NCBI GenBank assembly: GCA_028285545.1
Contig: JANQPA010000062.1
Location: 38,046 to 102,045, forward strand
Direction: 5' to 3'
Length of the DNA stretch: 64,000 nt
DNA from: Saprospiraceae bacterium
Lineage (GTDB): Bacteria > Bacteroidota > Bacteroidia > Chitinophagales > Saprospiraceae
The notes under the pieces: model-generated
Databases searched by the model: none
Seen by the model: only the letters and a program-made list of their open reading frames with translations
What the model was told of the DNA's origin: nothing
Program-made: the position numbers and the translations under genes
Part shown: piece after piece, positions 44,452 through 52,994 of the stretch
Numbering within the stretch: position 1 is the first letter of the stretch
Layout of the letters: each line of letters starts with the position of its first letter

Positions 44452-44503
44452 ATTATTGTTTCAATTAAAGAAATGATCTTCTGCTATCATTATGTCTGTA
44501 CCA

Positions 44504-44645
44504 TGAATTGGGCAGATTTCCTGATTTCACGGATTTTGGTCGTTGCTAAATACTTGCATCAAAAAATTGTAGCATCACAGAATCAATAAATCTACCCATC
44601 TACTAATTTGCACATCTACGAATTTACACATCTACTCATCAATAA
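44504..44645. repeat. Dispersed intergenic repeat, copy 1
   Basis: The order of words TCTGTACCAT, CAGATTT, a TGATT...CACGGATTTTG piece, then CATCTACTAATTTGCAC-type repeats matches the element at about 62508-62700. Identity is partial. The terminal words CATCTAC and ATTTACACATCTACTC occur in several copies here. Confidence 0.5.
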
Positions 44646-44669
44646 TGCCTAATTTTAGGCAAAAAAACT

Positions 44670-45239
44670 ATGGATCCTATTTTTTTTATAAATCCTTCAG
44701 AATTTCGGGCCTGGTTGGCTAAAAATTACGATTCCGAAAAAGAGTTATGGGTTGGGTATTATAAAAAGGCGACCGGTTTACCTAGTATGACCTGGCCAGA
44801 ATCCGTAGAAGAAGCGCTTTGTTATGGTTGGATCGATGGACTTAGAAAAAAGGTTGATGAGAAAGCTTATAAAATACGATTTACACCGAGGAGGAAGGAT
44901 AGCAACTGGAGTCAGGTAAACCTTAAAATGATGGAGCGCTTAATTGAAAATGGCAAAATGCAAGAACCAGGTCTCAAAATTTTTCAGGAAAGAGACCTCT
45001 CCAAAAGCCAAAAGGTGTCCTACGAACTTAATGAGGTGATATTGACAAAAGAATATGAGGACAAAATCAAAACCAATGGGAAGGCCTGGGAATTCTTTAG
45101 TCAATTGGCACCCGGTTATAAAAAACAAACCTGTCATTGGGTAATGCAAGCCAAAAGAGAAGAAACTCGCCTGAGGAGACTTCAAGTTTTAATAGATTCT
45201 GCTGCTGAAGGTAAAAAAATACCACATTTAAGAAGATAA
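44670..45239 (+). CDS. YdeI/OmpD-associated family protein
   Basis: A 189-residue cytosolic protein of the YdeI/OmpD-associated (bacteriocin-protection-like) family. Typical pieces are RAWLAKNYDSEKELWVGYYKK, the central SVEEALCYGWIDGLRKKVDE, IRFTPRRKDSNWSQVN and the C-terminal TCHWVMQAKREETRLRRLQ. The biochemical role is not established; some members were linked to resistance to peptides. It lies between a dispersed repeat and a perfect terminator. Confidence 0.9.
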   Translation: MDPIFFINPSEFRAWLAKNYDSEKELWVGYYKKATGLPSMTWPESVEEALCYGWIDGLRKKVDEKAYKIRFTPRRKDSNWSQVNLKMMERLIENGKMQEPGLKIFQERDLSKSQKVSYELNEVILTKEYEDKIKTNGKAWEFFSQLAPGYKKQTCHWVMQAKREETRLRRLQVLIDSAAEGKKIPHLRR

Positions 45240-45267
45240 GCGCGCCAAGGCGCGCTTATCTTCTTAA
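45228..45267. terminator. Perfect 19-bp bidirectional terminator
   Basis: Arms 45228-45246 and 45249-45267 are exact reverse complements with a GCGCGCC core and outer A/T-rich arms. The YdeI stop codon lies within the left arm and the ggt stop immediately follows the right arm at 45268-45270. Confidence 0.8.
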
Positions 45268-46986
45268 TTAATAACCACTTGCTCCTCCATCAAATGACCT
45301 GGAATCAGCAGCGCCATAAATAATTCCATTCTTATGATCTATAAAAATGCCCATGGCTGATCCCTGACGGCTTCGGAACCTTATCGGATGTCCCATCATT
45401 TCATACAATCGTTGGCTATCAGGCGAGATACTACCTCTTTCAAAGGAAGTTACATCCGGTAACCACTGATGATGGATGCGTCCTGCTTCAACTGCCTGAG
45501 CAATATCCATGTCGTGATCAATGACATTTAAAATGACCTGCATTACAGTATTGATAATGGTTCTTCCTCCTGGACTACCAATTACAATAACAGGTTTTCC
45601 ATCTTTGGCTACAATGGCGGGGGTCATACTAGATAACATACGCTTTTCGGAGGCGACCAAATTGGGTTTGGTTCCTATCAGTCCTCTACGATTGGTTAAG
45701 CCAGGGATGGGATTAAAATCGCCCATTTCATTGTTTAGCAAAAATCCTGCACCTTCTACAGTTAATCTAGAACCATAACCATATTCAAGAGTATAGGTTA
45801 ATGAAACGGCGTTTCCTTCCTTATCTACCACTGAAAAGTGAGTTGTCTCTTCACTTTCATAGGCCAAAAGGGATTTATTAAAATAGGCAGAATCACTTTC
45901 TGAGGCCTTGTACAAATCAATGCTTTGTCTCAGTTCTTTGGCATGCGATTTTGAAATTAATTTTTCTACAGGCATATCGGGATTAAAAGCTGGATCTCCT
46001 AAAAACTGAGCCCGATCAGCGTATGCCCTGCGCATGGCCTCAGTCAGTAAATGAAGATATAATGCTGAATTATGACCTATTTTTTTCAATTCAAATCCTT
46101 CCAGAATATTCAACATCTCAACCATAGCTACTCCTCCAGAACTGGGGGGACTCATGGCATAAACATCATAGCCTCTGTAAGTACCATGGATGGGATCTTG
46201 TTGTACGGCTTCATATTTTGCCAGGTCTTCTTCTGTTATTATGCCACCGTGTTTTTTCATAAAATCTGCTAACAACTTTGCCGTTTTTCCCTTATAAAAA
46301 CCGTCCCTTCCATGCTTTTGAATACGTTTCAGGGTGGCTGCCAGATCAGGCTGCTTCCATAGCTCCCCTGGCTCATATAAATCTTTGCCATTTTTGAGAA
46401 ATGCTTTTTTAGTTGCATCGTACATAGGATTATCAACACTTCGTATTCTGCTCAAAAACCCTTGCATATCCCAGGTTGAAGGCATTCCTTTTTGGGCCAG
46501 ATCAATGGCAGGTTGTAATAAATCCTTCCAGTCTTTTTTTCCCAATTTTTGATGGGCCATCCACAAACCTGCTACCGTGCCAGGTACTCCTACAGAAAGT
46601 GGTCCAGCATGATTGGAGTTATTCTTAATTTTTCCATTTTCATCCAAATACATATCTGCAGTGGCAGCTAAAGGTGCTTTTTCTCGAAAATTAAAAGAAG
46701 TGACTTCCCCTTCCGCACCGTGATACACTAAAAATCCACCACCACCAATATTACCAGCAGAAGGCAAAGTAACGGCAAGTGCAAAAGCGGTAGCTACGGC
46801 AGCATCTACTGCATTTCCGCCTTCCTTTAAGATCTTTTTACCTGCTTCTGAGGCCAGATAGTGACTGCTGGTAACCATTCCATTTTTTGCGGGAGCTGGT
46901 CTCCGTCCGCTTTGAGCAGGTAATACTAATGGCAAGCTTATCAGAAAAATGAAAACTAATCGGAAAGAAAAATTAGGATATCTCAT
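45268..46986 (-). CDS. ggt: Gamma-glutamyltransferase
   Basis: A 572-residue N-terminal nucleophile hydrolase that transfers or hydrolyses the gamma-glutamyl group of glutathione in the periplasm. Signal peptide to about 25 (LVFIFLISLPLVLPAQS). The autoprocessing and catalytic Thr is in SEETTHFSVVDKEGNAVS (about 381), giving a large subunit (about 26-380) and a small subunit. Further family motifs are GGGGFLVYHGAEG, NFREKAPLAATADM, GVPGTVAGLW and SSMTPAIVAKDGKPVIVIGSPGG. Length and motifs are complete. It may serve glutathione scavenging for cysteine and nitrogen. Confidence 0.95.
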   Translation of the reverse strand: MRYPNFSFRLVFIFLISLPLVLPAQSGRRPAPAKNGMVTSSHYLASEAGKKILKEGGNAVDAAVATAFALAVTLPSAGNIGGGGFLVYHGAEGEVTSFNFREKAPLAATADMYLDENGKIKNNSNHAGPLSVGVPGTVAGLWMAHQKLGKKDWKDLLQPAIDLAQKGMPSTWDMQGFLSRIRSVDNPMYDATKKAFLKNGKDLYEPGELWKQPDLAATLKRIQKHGRDGFYKGKTAKLLADFMKKHGGIITEEDLAKYEAVQQDPIHGTYRGYDVYAMSPPSSGGVAMVEMLNILEGFELKKIGHNSALYLHLLTEAMRRAYADRAQFLGDPAFNPDMPVEKLISKSHAKELRQSIDLYKASESDSAYFNKSLLAYESEETTHFSVVDKEGNAVSLTYTLEYGYGSRLTVEGAGFLLNNEMGDFNPIPGLTNRRGLIGTKPNLVASEKRMLSSMTPAIVAKDGKPVIVIGSPGGRTIINTVMQVILNVIDHDMDIAQAVEAGRIHHQWLPDVTSFERGSISPDSQRLYEMMGHPIRFRSRQGSAMGIFIDHKNGIIYGAADSRSFDGGASGY

Positions 46987-47066
46987 ATTTTAATTGATGT
47001 TTACAAAATAATGGACTGAAATTACCTATTTTTCGGGACCCATAAAAAACAAAATTATTTTAGAGC

Positions 47067-47525
47067 ATGATGGACTATCAATGCCAACTACAGGCAGCTA
47101 CAAGAAATAATGCCCTTCGATTGGTTGAAGATCTTAGCAATGAACAACTTAACTTAATTCCTCAAGGTTATAATAACAACCTAATTTGGCATTTAGGACA
47201 CATATTGGTTACTCATCAATTGCTTTGCTATCGACTTTCTGATCAACCCTCTTTTTTATCAAATGATTTTATTAACCGATACCGTAAGGGGAGCAAACCA
47301 GAAGGAATAATCGAGGAAAATGAAGTCGATAATATCAAACGATGGCTAAAAGAGGTACCCGCCCAATTTGAAAAAGATTTTAATGCAGGCCTTTTTCATA
47401 CCTATAAACCTTATATGACCAGTTACGGTGCTCACCTTTCTTCCATACAAGAAGCTGCCCTATTTAACAACATGCATGAGAGCATGCATTTGGGCAATAT
47501 CATTTCCATGAAAAAATTAGTTTGA
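47067..47525 (+). CDS. DinB-family protein
   Basis: A 152-residue four-helix-bundle protein of the DinB/YfiT metal-binding family. The three metal-ligand histidines of the fold are visible in NLIWHLGHILVTHQLL (about 50-65) and ENMHESMHLGN-like NNMHESMHLGNI (about 137-148). These proteins are often thiol transferases or of unknown function. The start is one of two adjacent Mets. It is 80 bp from the divergent ggt gene and 107 bp before an AraC regulator. Confidence 0.85.
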   Translation: MMDYQCQLQAATRNNALRLVEDLSNEQLNLIPQGYNNNLIWHLGHILVTHQLLCYRLSDQPSFLSNDFINRYRKGSKPEGIIEENEVDNIKRWLKEVPAQFEKDFNAGLFHTYKPYMTSYGAHLSSIQEAALFNNMHESMHLGNIISMKKLV

Positions 47526-47632
47526 AGCAAAATTTCTATAGAAAATTCAAGCATTAACAACATTATTCAAGAATTCATACACCAAATTCATGCAATTTTG
47601 ACAATTAGTCATTTTTTTGCTTATATTTAAGC

Positions 47633-48472
47633 ATGGAATTTCAAATACATTTTCCTCAAGGGCCTTTGAAGCCCTACATCGGTTCACTAACCTATTTTAA
47701 TGGCTATGACCCTTCACACATTATCGAAAAATTACTGCCTGATGCGAAGGTGAACATCATAATTGAATTGGATGAATATGACCGTTATACTTTCCATCCC
47801 TTTACCCTTGAGAAAAGGCAGAAATGTACCAGAGCCTGGGTCTCGGGCATGCATCAAAAAATGATTGCTTTTAGTGCCATGCGAAATTCCAGTTTATTTG
47901 TAATCCAATTTAAGGCAGGAGGAAGTTTTCCCTTTTTACACATCCCTCTGAATCAAATAAATAATCTGGTTGTTGATGCCGAACAGGTTTTAGGAAATAG
48001 CATTTTTGAGTTGAGAGAAAAACTAATGGAGGCAAAAAATTCCAGCCAGCGTTTTTTTACAGTGGAACAATGGCTGCACAAAAGAGCTCGTCATTGTCCT
48101 TTGCCCGAGTCCGTAGTTCAATTTGCGATTGATCAAATCCAACTCAATCCTTCACAGGGGAATCTACAAGAAATTGTGGCCAAGACTGGATATTCCCAAA
48201 AACAATTTATTCATATTTTTAAAAAACATGTTGGTCTAACGCCTAAATTTTACCAAAGAATTATTCGATTTAATAAGGCTTTACTGGATATTAATCAGAA
48301 TCATTTTTTAGACTGGAGTCAAATTAGTCATGATTGTGGATATTATGACCAGGCCCATTTTATCAATGAGTTCAAAAAATTTTCAGGTTTCAACCCATCA
48401 ACCTATTTGAAAGAAAAGGGAGAGCTATTGCATTATGTTCCTGTTTTTGAAGAAGCACTCGTTCAACTTTAA
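47633..48472 (+). CDS. AraC-family transcriptional regulator
   Basis: A 279-residue regulator with an N-terminal effector-like domain (about 1-150) and a C-terminal pair of HTH motifs: LQEIVAKTGYSQKQFIHIFKK (about 182-202) and WSQISHDCGYYDQAHFINEF (about 228-247), followed by KKFSGFNPSTYLK. The N-terminal domain resembles DUF6597 of Bacteroidota AraC regulators (PLKPYIGSLTYFNGY). On the plus strand TTTG (47602 area) and TATATTTA lie just upstream, 21 bp apart, which would give a very short leader. It precedes the beta-propeller gene by 10 bp, its likely target or partner. Confidence 0.9.
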   Translation: MEFQIHFPQGPLKPYIGSLTYFNGYDPSHIIEKLLPDAKVNIIIELDEYDRYTFHPFTLEKRQKCTRAWVSGMHQKMIAFSAMRNSSLFVIQFKAGGSFPFLHIPLNQINNLVVDAEQVLGNSIFELREKLMEAKNSSQRFFTVEQWLHKRARHCPLPESVVQFAIDQIQLNPSQGNLQEIVAKTGYSQKQFIHIFKKHVGLTPKFYQRIIRFNKALLDINQNHFLDWSQISHDCGYYDQAHFINEFKKFSGFNPSTYLKEKGELLHYVPVFEEALVQL

Positions 48473-48482
48473 AAAAATAAGG

Positions 48483-49625
48483 ATGAAAAGATTCATACGT
48501 ATTCTAAAATGGCTTGGAGTAATTATTTTCTTATTCATAATAGTGTTGGCTATTTTTTTACGGCTTCGCTTTGGTGGAGGAAAGGATTACCAAGATATCT
48601 CTACTAATCCTAGCTACACTAAAAATGACCTGGAGCTTTTTTTCTCCTTTGAAGAACCTATTGGTAATGTAGCAGCTACTCCAGATACATCTGAGATCCA
48701 AAGAGTATTTTTCACGGTCCATCCAGAAAGCCGCCCTGAAAACGCTAAACTTTTAGAAATAGTAGATGGGAAGGCAGTACCTTATCCAAATGAAGAATCC
48801 CAGGATGACTTATTCAATACCCCGCTAGGAGTATTTGGGGATCTTCAAAACAGACTTTGGGTCATAGACCATGGTACTCATGCCACTCAAGGAGTTAAGT
48901 TAACAGCCTTTGATTTGCAAACCAATCAAGTAGTTCATGAATATACTTTTCCCAAAAATGTGGCAGAAATCCTTTCTTTTTTTAATGACCTGAGCGTAAC
49001 ACCTGATGGAAGATATGTTTTTGTGGCAGACGTTAGTTTTTTTGGGAAAAAACCGTCCCTTGTTGTTTATGATATTCAGGAAGGGAAAAGTAGAAGCCTA
49101 CTAGATGGACATGAAAGTGTAAAACATGAAAAATACGTTCCAACTACCCCACAGAAGAAGATGAGATTTTTTGGTGGTCTGGTTGACTTGTTGACAGGAA
49201 TTGATGGATTAGATGTTTCTAGAGATGGTCAATATGTCTATTATGCCGCTATGGGTCACTCGGGTCTGTACCGAATTCCAGTATCTGTTTGTACCAATTT
49301 TACTATAAGTGATGAAGATATTGCAGCAGCAGTTGAAAGAGTGTCAGACAAACCATTGAGCGATGGCATTCGTACCGATACCCTTGGTAATGTTTATATA
49401 ACTGATATCGAGCATAGTGGTATTTATGTAGTTCCTCCAAGCGGTCAGGGATACACTCTTATCAAAGATTCAAGAGTGCGATGGGCTGATGGAATGGCCT
49501 TAGGAGGAGATGGCTATTTCTACCTTGCAGATAGCGACATTCCCAATCAAATGCTCCAAAGCAAGCGACACATGGCTAAAAATGCGCCTTATAATATTTT
49601 TAGATTCAAAATATTGAATCAATAA
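48483..49625 (+). CDS. Major royal jelly/yellow-type beta-propeller protein
   Basis: A 380-residue membrane-anchored protein with an N-terminal TM helix (about 7-27, ILKWLGVIIFLFIIVLAIFL) and a six-bladed propeller of the MRJP/yellow (L-dopachrome tautomerase-related) family. Diagnostic are TPLGVFGDLQNRLWVIDHG, FFNDLSVTPDGRYVFVAD, GIDGLDVSRDGQYVYYAAMGHSGLYRIP and RWADGMALGGDGYFYLADSD. The ATG at 48483 is chosen because the longer frame overlaps the AraC gene by 38 bp and adds no conserved sequence. Substrate unknown; bacterial relatives are often lactonases or structural. Confidence 0.88.
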   Translation: MKRFIRILKWLGVIIFLFIIVLAIFLRLRFGGGKDYQDISTNPSYTKNDLELFFSFEEPIGNVAATPDTSEIQRVFFTVHPESRPENAKLLEIVDGKAVPYPNEESQDDLFNTPLGVFGDLQNRLWVIDHGTHATQGVKLTAFDLQTNQVVHEYTFPKNVAEILSFFNDLSVTPDGRYVFVADVSFFGKKPSLVVYDIQEGKSRSLLDGHESVKHEKYVPTTPQKKMRFFGGLVDLLTGIDGLDVSRDGQYVYYAAMGHSGLYRIPVSVCTNFTISDEDIAAAVERVSDKPLSDGIRTDTLGNVYITDIEHSGIYVVPPSGQGYTLIKDSRVRWADGMALGGDGYFYLADSDIPNQMLQSKRHMAKNAPYNIFRFKILNQ

Positions 49626-49743
49626 GTCTAAAATAGTAAATTAAACTGCTCTTTTACCTTTTAATAAAATATTACTTGCCTTTTATATCTAAAAGATCGA
49701 ATCTTGGATAATTATTTTTACCCGTTCTGAGAATGAAGTTTTT

Positions 49744-51057
49744 ATGAAGTATTCTATACAAATAATGTGCCTCACATTATTGATTTGTAGCGCATGCCAA
49801 AAACAAGTGCTTGATCCACCCATTTCAAATTATCGTCCGCCAACAATTAAGGAAATTTCACGCCTGGATATCAAAATTGACCTCCTTTCTGATACTCAAT
49901 TACAGTTATTTATTTTTAATAATTTTTATTTCCCTGCTCAAAAATTAAGGCTTGAATTTCAAAATCAAGCCTTGGATTCTGTTTTACTGGAACAAGTCAA
50001 TGGAATTGACCAATTCATGCTTGATTTCCCTTTTGAAAGAGGAAAACCTTATGATTTAGTTTTAGAAACCAATAGGATTCAGGATACCATTTTTCAATAT
50101 CGCATAGAAAATTATCAACACAATTATATTTCCTCCTTCCATTATGAAAAATTAGTTAGCAATAATCATCGGACAGATTTTGACATTAGTCCCACTAGAA
50201 AAACCCTTTTTTTCAGTGAATATGCCAACAATCTTTTCATTTTAAAGAAACTGGATCTTCAAAGTGGTCAGCTGAGCATCTTGGATGAAAATTTCGAAAA
50301 TGGGAATATGATCCGGTCCTTATCCGAAGAATCGATTATTTACGGTTCCAGATTTTGGGAAGGCCGCCATTTGCAGGATGATTCATTAGCCATCATCCTA
50401 TTAAATGTTATTACTAAACAGAAAAAACTACTGGACTTTGGTTCCTATATAAGCAATAGATACTCAAGAATTGTTGATGGCTATTTCCAAATACCCAATC
50501 CATCTAAGGCAGAGAAGAAGAACAAAATTCTAAAGTTGGGCGAAGAAGTTTCGGTGGTTTTGGAATCGAATTTCCATACCACCCATACTCATTTTTTTGA
50601 TCAAATTTATTTAGGCAATAAAATATTTGACGGTGAGAAAAATGAATTAAGTCTTCCTTTTGAAATTCCTGAAAATGCTTCCATTTTTTATTATAGGAAA
50701 GAAGAACCTTACAGTTTGGTTGAAGTCTATGAGTTTGACGATGATCATATCCCCAAAAGCAAAATCCAGGTAGTTAGCAAGGAAAAAGTAATTTTTGAAG
50801 ACGCTCTACAAGATGATAGGCTTATTACCTTCCCAAAAATTCTACAGGCCCAAAATGATAAGATTTTGTTTTTCCAGGAATTTGTAGAGGGGCCCGAAAT
50901 TTTATTCAATGGCTATTATGAAATTGATTTAAATAAAAAATCTATTGAATTAATTCAGCATGACGGACAGAATTACCTCAAACATGATTTTCAATTAATT
51001 AACGGAACCATTATTTCTGTGCGGCAAGATGGAATCTATCGACTTACTAGAAAGTAA
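49744..51057 (+). CDS. Lipoprotein, predicted beta-propeller, unknown function
   Basis: A 437-residue lipoprotein (signal IMCLTLLICSACQK, lipid Cys at about 19). The sequence is mostly alternating strands with several short loops of the form DISPTRKTLFFSEYANN and SRIVDGYFQIPNPSKAEKKN; it looks like a propeller but I recognise no named family. It is not clearly linked to its neighbours. A run of simple CAACAACTATCAACTA words follows at 51074-51120. Confidence 0.65.
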   Translation: MKYSIQIMCLTLLICSACQKQVLDPPISNYRPPTIKEISRLDIKIDLLSDTQLQLFIFNNFYFPAQKLRLEFQNQALDSVLLEQVNGIDQFMLDFPFERGKPYDLVLETNRIQDTIFQYRIENYQHNYISSFHYEKLVSNNHRTDFDISPTRKTLFFSEYANNLFILKKLDLQSGQLSILDENFENGNMIRSLSEESIIYGSRFWEGRHLQDDSLAIILLNVITKQKKLLDFGSYISNRYSRIVDGYFQIPNPSKAEKKNKILKLGEEVSVVLESNFHTTHTHFFDQIYLGNKIFDGEKNELSLPFEIPENASIFYYRKEEPYSLVEVYEFDDDHIPKSKIQVVSKEKVIFEDALQDDRLITFPKILQAQNDKILFFQEFVEGPEILFNGYYEIDLNKKSIELIQHDGQNYLKHDFQLINGTIISVRQDGIYRLTRK

Positions 51058-51073
51058 GATCTCCTTAATCAAA

Positions 51074-51120
51074 CCAACAACCAACAACCAACAACTATCA
51101 ACTATCAACTATCAACTATC
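51074..51120. repeat. Simple-sequence repeat
   Basis: Repeated words CAACAAC and CTATCAACTATCAA occur in tandem between the lipoprotein and MBL-hydrolase genes. It is low-complexity sequence of uncertain role. Confidence 0.6.
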
Positions 51121-51181
51121 TTAACATAACCCTAAGAACCTTTTCCAATCATTTATTTTATTTTTCGACAAATCCAAAAAC

Positions 51182-51976
51182 ATGAAATTCAGCAGCCTAT
51201 TGGTTTTTCTTTTTTTGAGTATTATTTCCTTTAGCCAAAATTCAAAAATTAGTATTACCTATGTAGGGAATATGGGTGTACTGATAAGTGGCAGTGAACA
51301 TAGTGTCCTCATTGATGGTCTGCATAAAGAATATGGACCTGCATATCAATTTCCTCCTGATGAATTGGTTGAAAAAATTACTAAAAACAAAAAAATAAAA
51401 CCGCCCATCACCTTTGTTATGAATACTCATATCCATGGAGATCATTTTCACAATCAATTGGTCGCTGATTTCCTAAAGAGTAACAAATCTTCCTTTTTTG
51501 TGGGTCCACAACAAGCTGTAGATGAAGTAGCTCAACTTAAGGCTTCTACCAAACAACTAAAAGGGGTTCCAACTCAAAAACATGGACGATACGAGGTTAA
51601 AAATCCACATTTAAACATAACTGGCTTTTATTTAAATCATGCCAATCCCCGAATGCACAACAAAATTAAAAATGTTGGATTTTTGATAGAAATGGATGGT
51701 ATTAAGCTGGTCCACTTCGGTGATGCCTTTTGGATGGAAGAGGTTATTGAAAATTTGGAGTTAAAAAAAGAGGGGATTGATATTGCCATCCTGCCTGCCT
51801 GGATGATTGCCAGTCAAAAAAACAAAAAATTAATTGAAAAATATTTAGCGCCCAAAAAAGTTATTGCTACGCATATTTCACCAACCTATCCACAAACTTT
51901 AGACGCCTTAAAAGAAGCTTTTCCGGAAGCTATTTCTTTTACCAAAATTATGCAGGAATTTGACTATAATAAATAG
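51182..51976 (+). CDS. MBL-fold metallo-hydrolase, secreted
   Basis: A 264-residue metallo-beta-lactamase-fold hydrolase with a signal peptide (LLVFLFLSIISFSQ). The metal motif HxHxDH is present as NTHIHGDHFHNQ (about 80-91), followed by a further ligand HFGDAFW (Asp about 183) and a late HISPTYP (His about 236). The class hydrolyses esters, lactones or phosphodiesters; the substrate cannot be told here. It is followed after 27 bp by a small membrane-protein gene and then a GNAT gene, all on the same strand, so an operon is probable. Confidence 0.9.
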   Translation: MKFSSLLVFLFLSIISFSQNSKISITYVGNMGVLISGSEHSVLIDGLHKEYGPAYQFPPDELVEKITKNKKIKPPITFVMNTHIHGDHFHNQLVADFLKSNKSSFFVGPQQAVDEVAQLKASTKQLKGVPTQKHGRYEVKNPHLNITGFYLNHANPRMHNKIKNVGFLIEMDGIKLVHFGDAFWMEEVIENLELKKEGIDIAILPAWMIASQKNKKLIEKYLAPKKVIATHISPTYPQTLDALKEAFPEAISFTKIMQEFDYNK

Positions 51977-52003
51977 TATTTAACCGAAAAAATGTAAGAT
52001 CCC

Positions 52004-52192
52004 ATGAATCAAATGCCTCTTGACAGTGATTTTATTCAACCGAAAGAAAAACGTCCTTTTTGGCAGCAAGTTCTAATTTTTATAATTGCCTCTATTATCA
52101 TTGTATTTGCTATCTTAATCATCAATAATTTAATTGAAATTTTTCATTTAGTCAGCCAGGAAGATTCACTTTATCGGGCTTTGTCCGATTAA
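52004..52192 (+). CDS. Small single-span membrane protein
   Basis: A 62-residue protein with one predicted TM helix (QVLIFIIASIIIVFAILIIN, about 23-42) preceded by a Lys/Arg-rich segment KEKRPFWQQ. No known family is recognised. The upstream gap is 27 bp and the downstream gap 12 bp, so translation within the MBL/GNAT operon is likely. Small size leaves some doubt. Confidence 0.6.
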   Translation: MNQMPLDSDFIQPKEKRPFWQQVLIFIIASIIIVFAILIINNLIEIFHLVSQEDSLYRALSD

Positions 52193-52204
52193 TCTATTAT
52201 AAAT

Positions 52205-52720
52205 ATGATACTTATTCGCCAGGAGACCAGCCAAGATCAAAAGGAGGTATATTCTGTTAATGCTTTTGCATTTAAGAGAGAGGATGAAAGTAAACTGATT
52301 AATAAATTAAGAAGCACTGAGCATTTTATCCCTGAGCTATCCCTGGTTGCAGTTGATGATGAGCGAATAGTTGGTCATATATTATTCACAAAAATCCATG
52401 TTAAGGCCAAGGATGAAGTTTACCAGGTGCTTAGTCTGGCTCCTATGTCTGTTTTACCGGAATATCAAGGAAAAGGCATTGGCCAAAAATTAATTCACCA
52501 AGGCCTAGCCTCAGCCAGGAAAATAGGCTATCCTGCTGTTTTAGTTTTAGGGCATCCAAAATATTATCCCAAAGCAGGGTTTAAAAAAGCTTCCAACTGG
52601 AAAATTCAATGCCCTTTTCCTGCACCAGATGAAGCCTGGATGGCCTTAGAGCTCCTCCCAAATGGCTTAGCCCAAAAAGAAGGAGTTGCAGTATTCCCTG
52701 ATGTTTTTAATGAGGTGTAG
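52205..52720 (+). CDS. GNAT-family N-acetyltransferase
   Basis: A 171-residue acetyltransferase of the YhbS-like group: ILIRQETSQDQKEVYSVNAFAF at the N-terminus, motif A with LAPMSVLPEYQGKGIGQKLI (about 79-98), then PAVLVLGHPKYYPKAGFKKAS and an aromatic-rich tail. Q-G-K-G-I-G is the CoA pyrophosphate loop. Acceptor unknown. It follows the small membrane protein by 12 bp and ends before the inverted-repeat element at 52727. Confidence 0.93.
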   Translation: MILIRQETSQDQKEVYSVNAFAFKREDESKLINKLRSTEHFIPELSLVAVDDERIVGHILFTKIHVKAKDEVYQVLSLAPMSVLPEYQGKGIGQKLIHQGLASARKIGYPAVLVLGHPKYYPKAGFKKASNWKIQCPFPAPDEAWMALELLPNGLAQKEGVAVFPDVFNEV

Positions 52721-52726
52721 CTGAGT

Positions 52727-52917
52727 CATTCCGTGTTCCTTGTTTAAAGGGTTGCTTCATTGAAGGTAAAGTTGCTTATTTAAGCTTCTTTCGCACGCAG
52801 ATACCGCCAATTTCGCAGATTACTTTTAGCGAAATTGGCGGTATCTGCATGCCAAAAAAGTTTCAAATAACAGAAGACCTTTAATCTTTACAAAACTTAA
52901 CAAGAAACACGGAACTT
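52727..52917. repeat. Long inverted repeat with nested CGCAGATACCGCC hairpin
   Basis: Outer arms TTCCGTGTTCCTTGTTTAA (52729-52747) and its near-complement at 52897-52914 enclose a hairpin with perfect 20-bp arms at 52797-52816 and 52829-52848, extended by another three pairs after one mismatch to 52793-52852. The element fills most of the gap between convergent genes. It fits a bidirectional terminator and belongs to the same family as 10712-10749 and 42481-42537. Confidence 0.6.
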
Positions 52918-52994
52918 TGAACTATAATCCAATAAAAGTAACGAAACCTATAATTGCTTCAAATTCAAAAATTGGTGTGAATCAAGTTTAAAAC

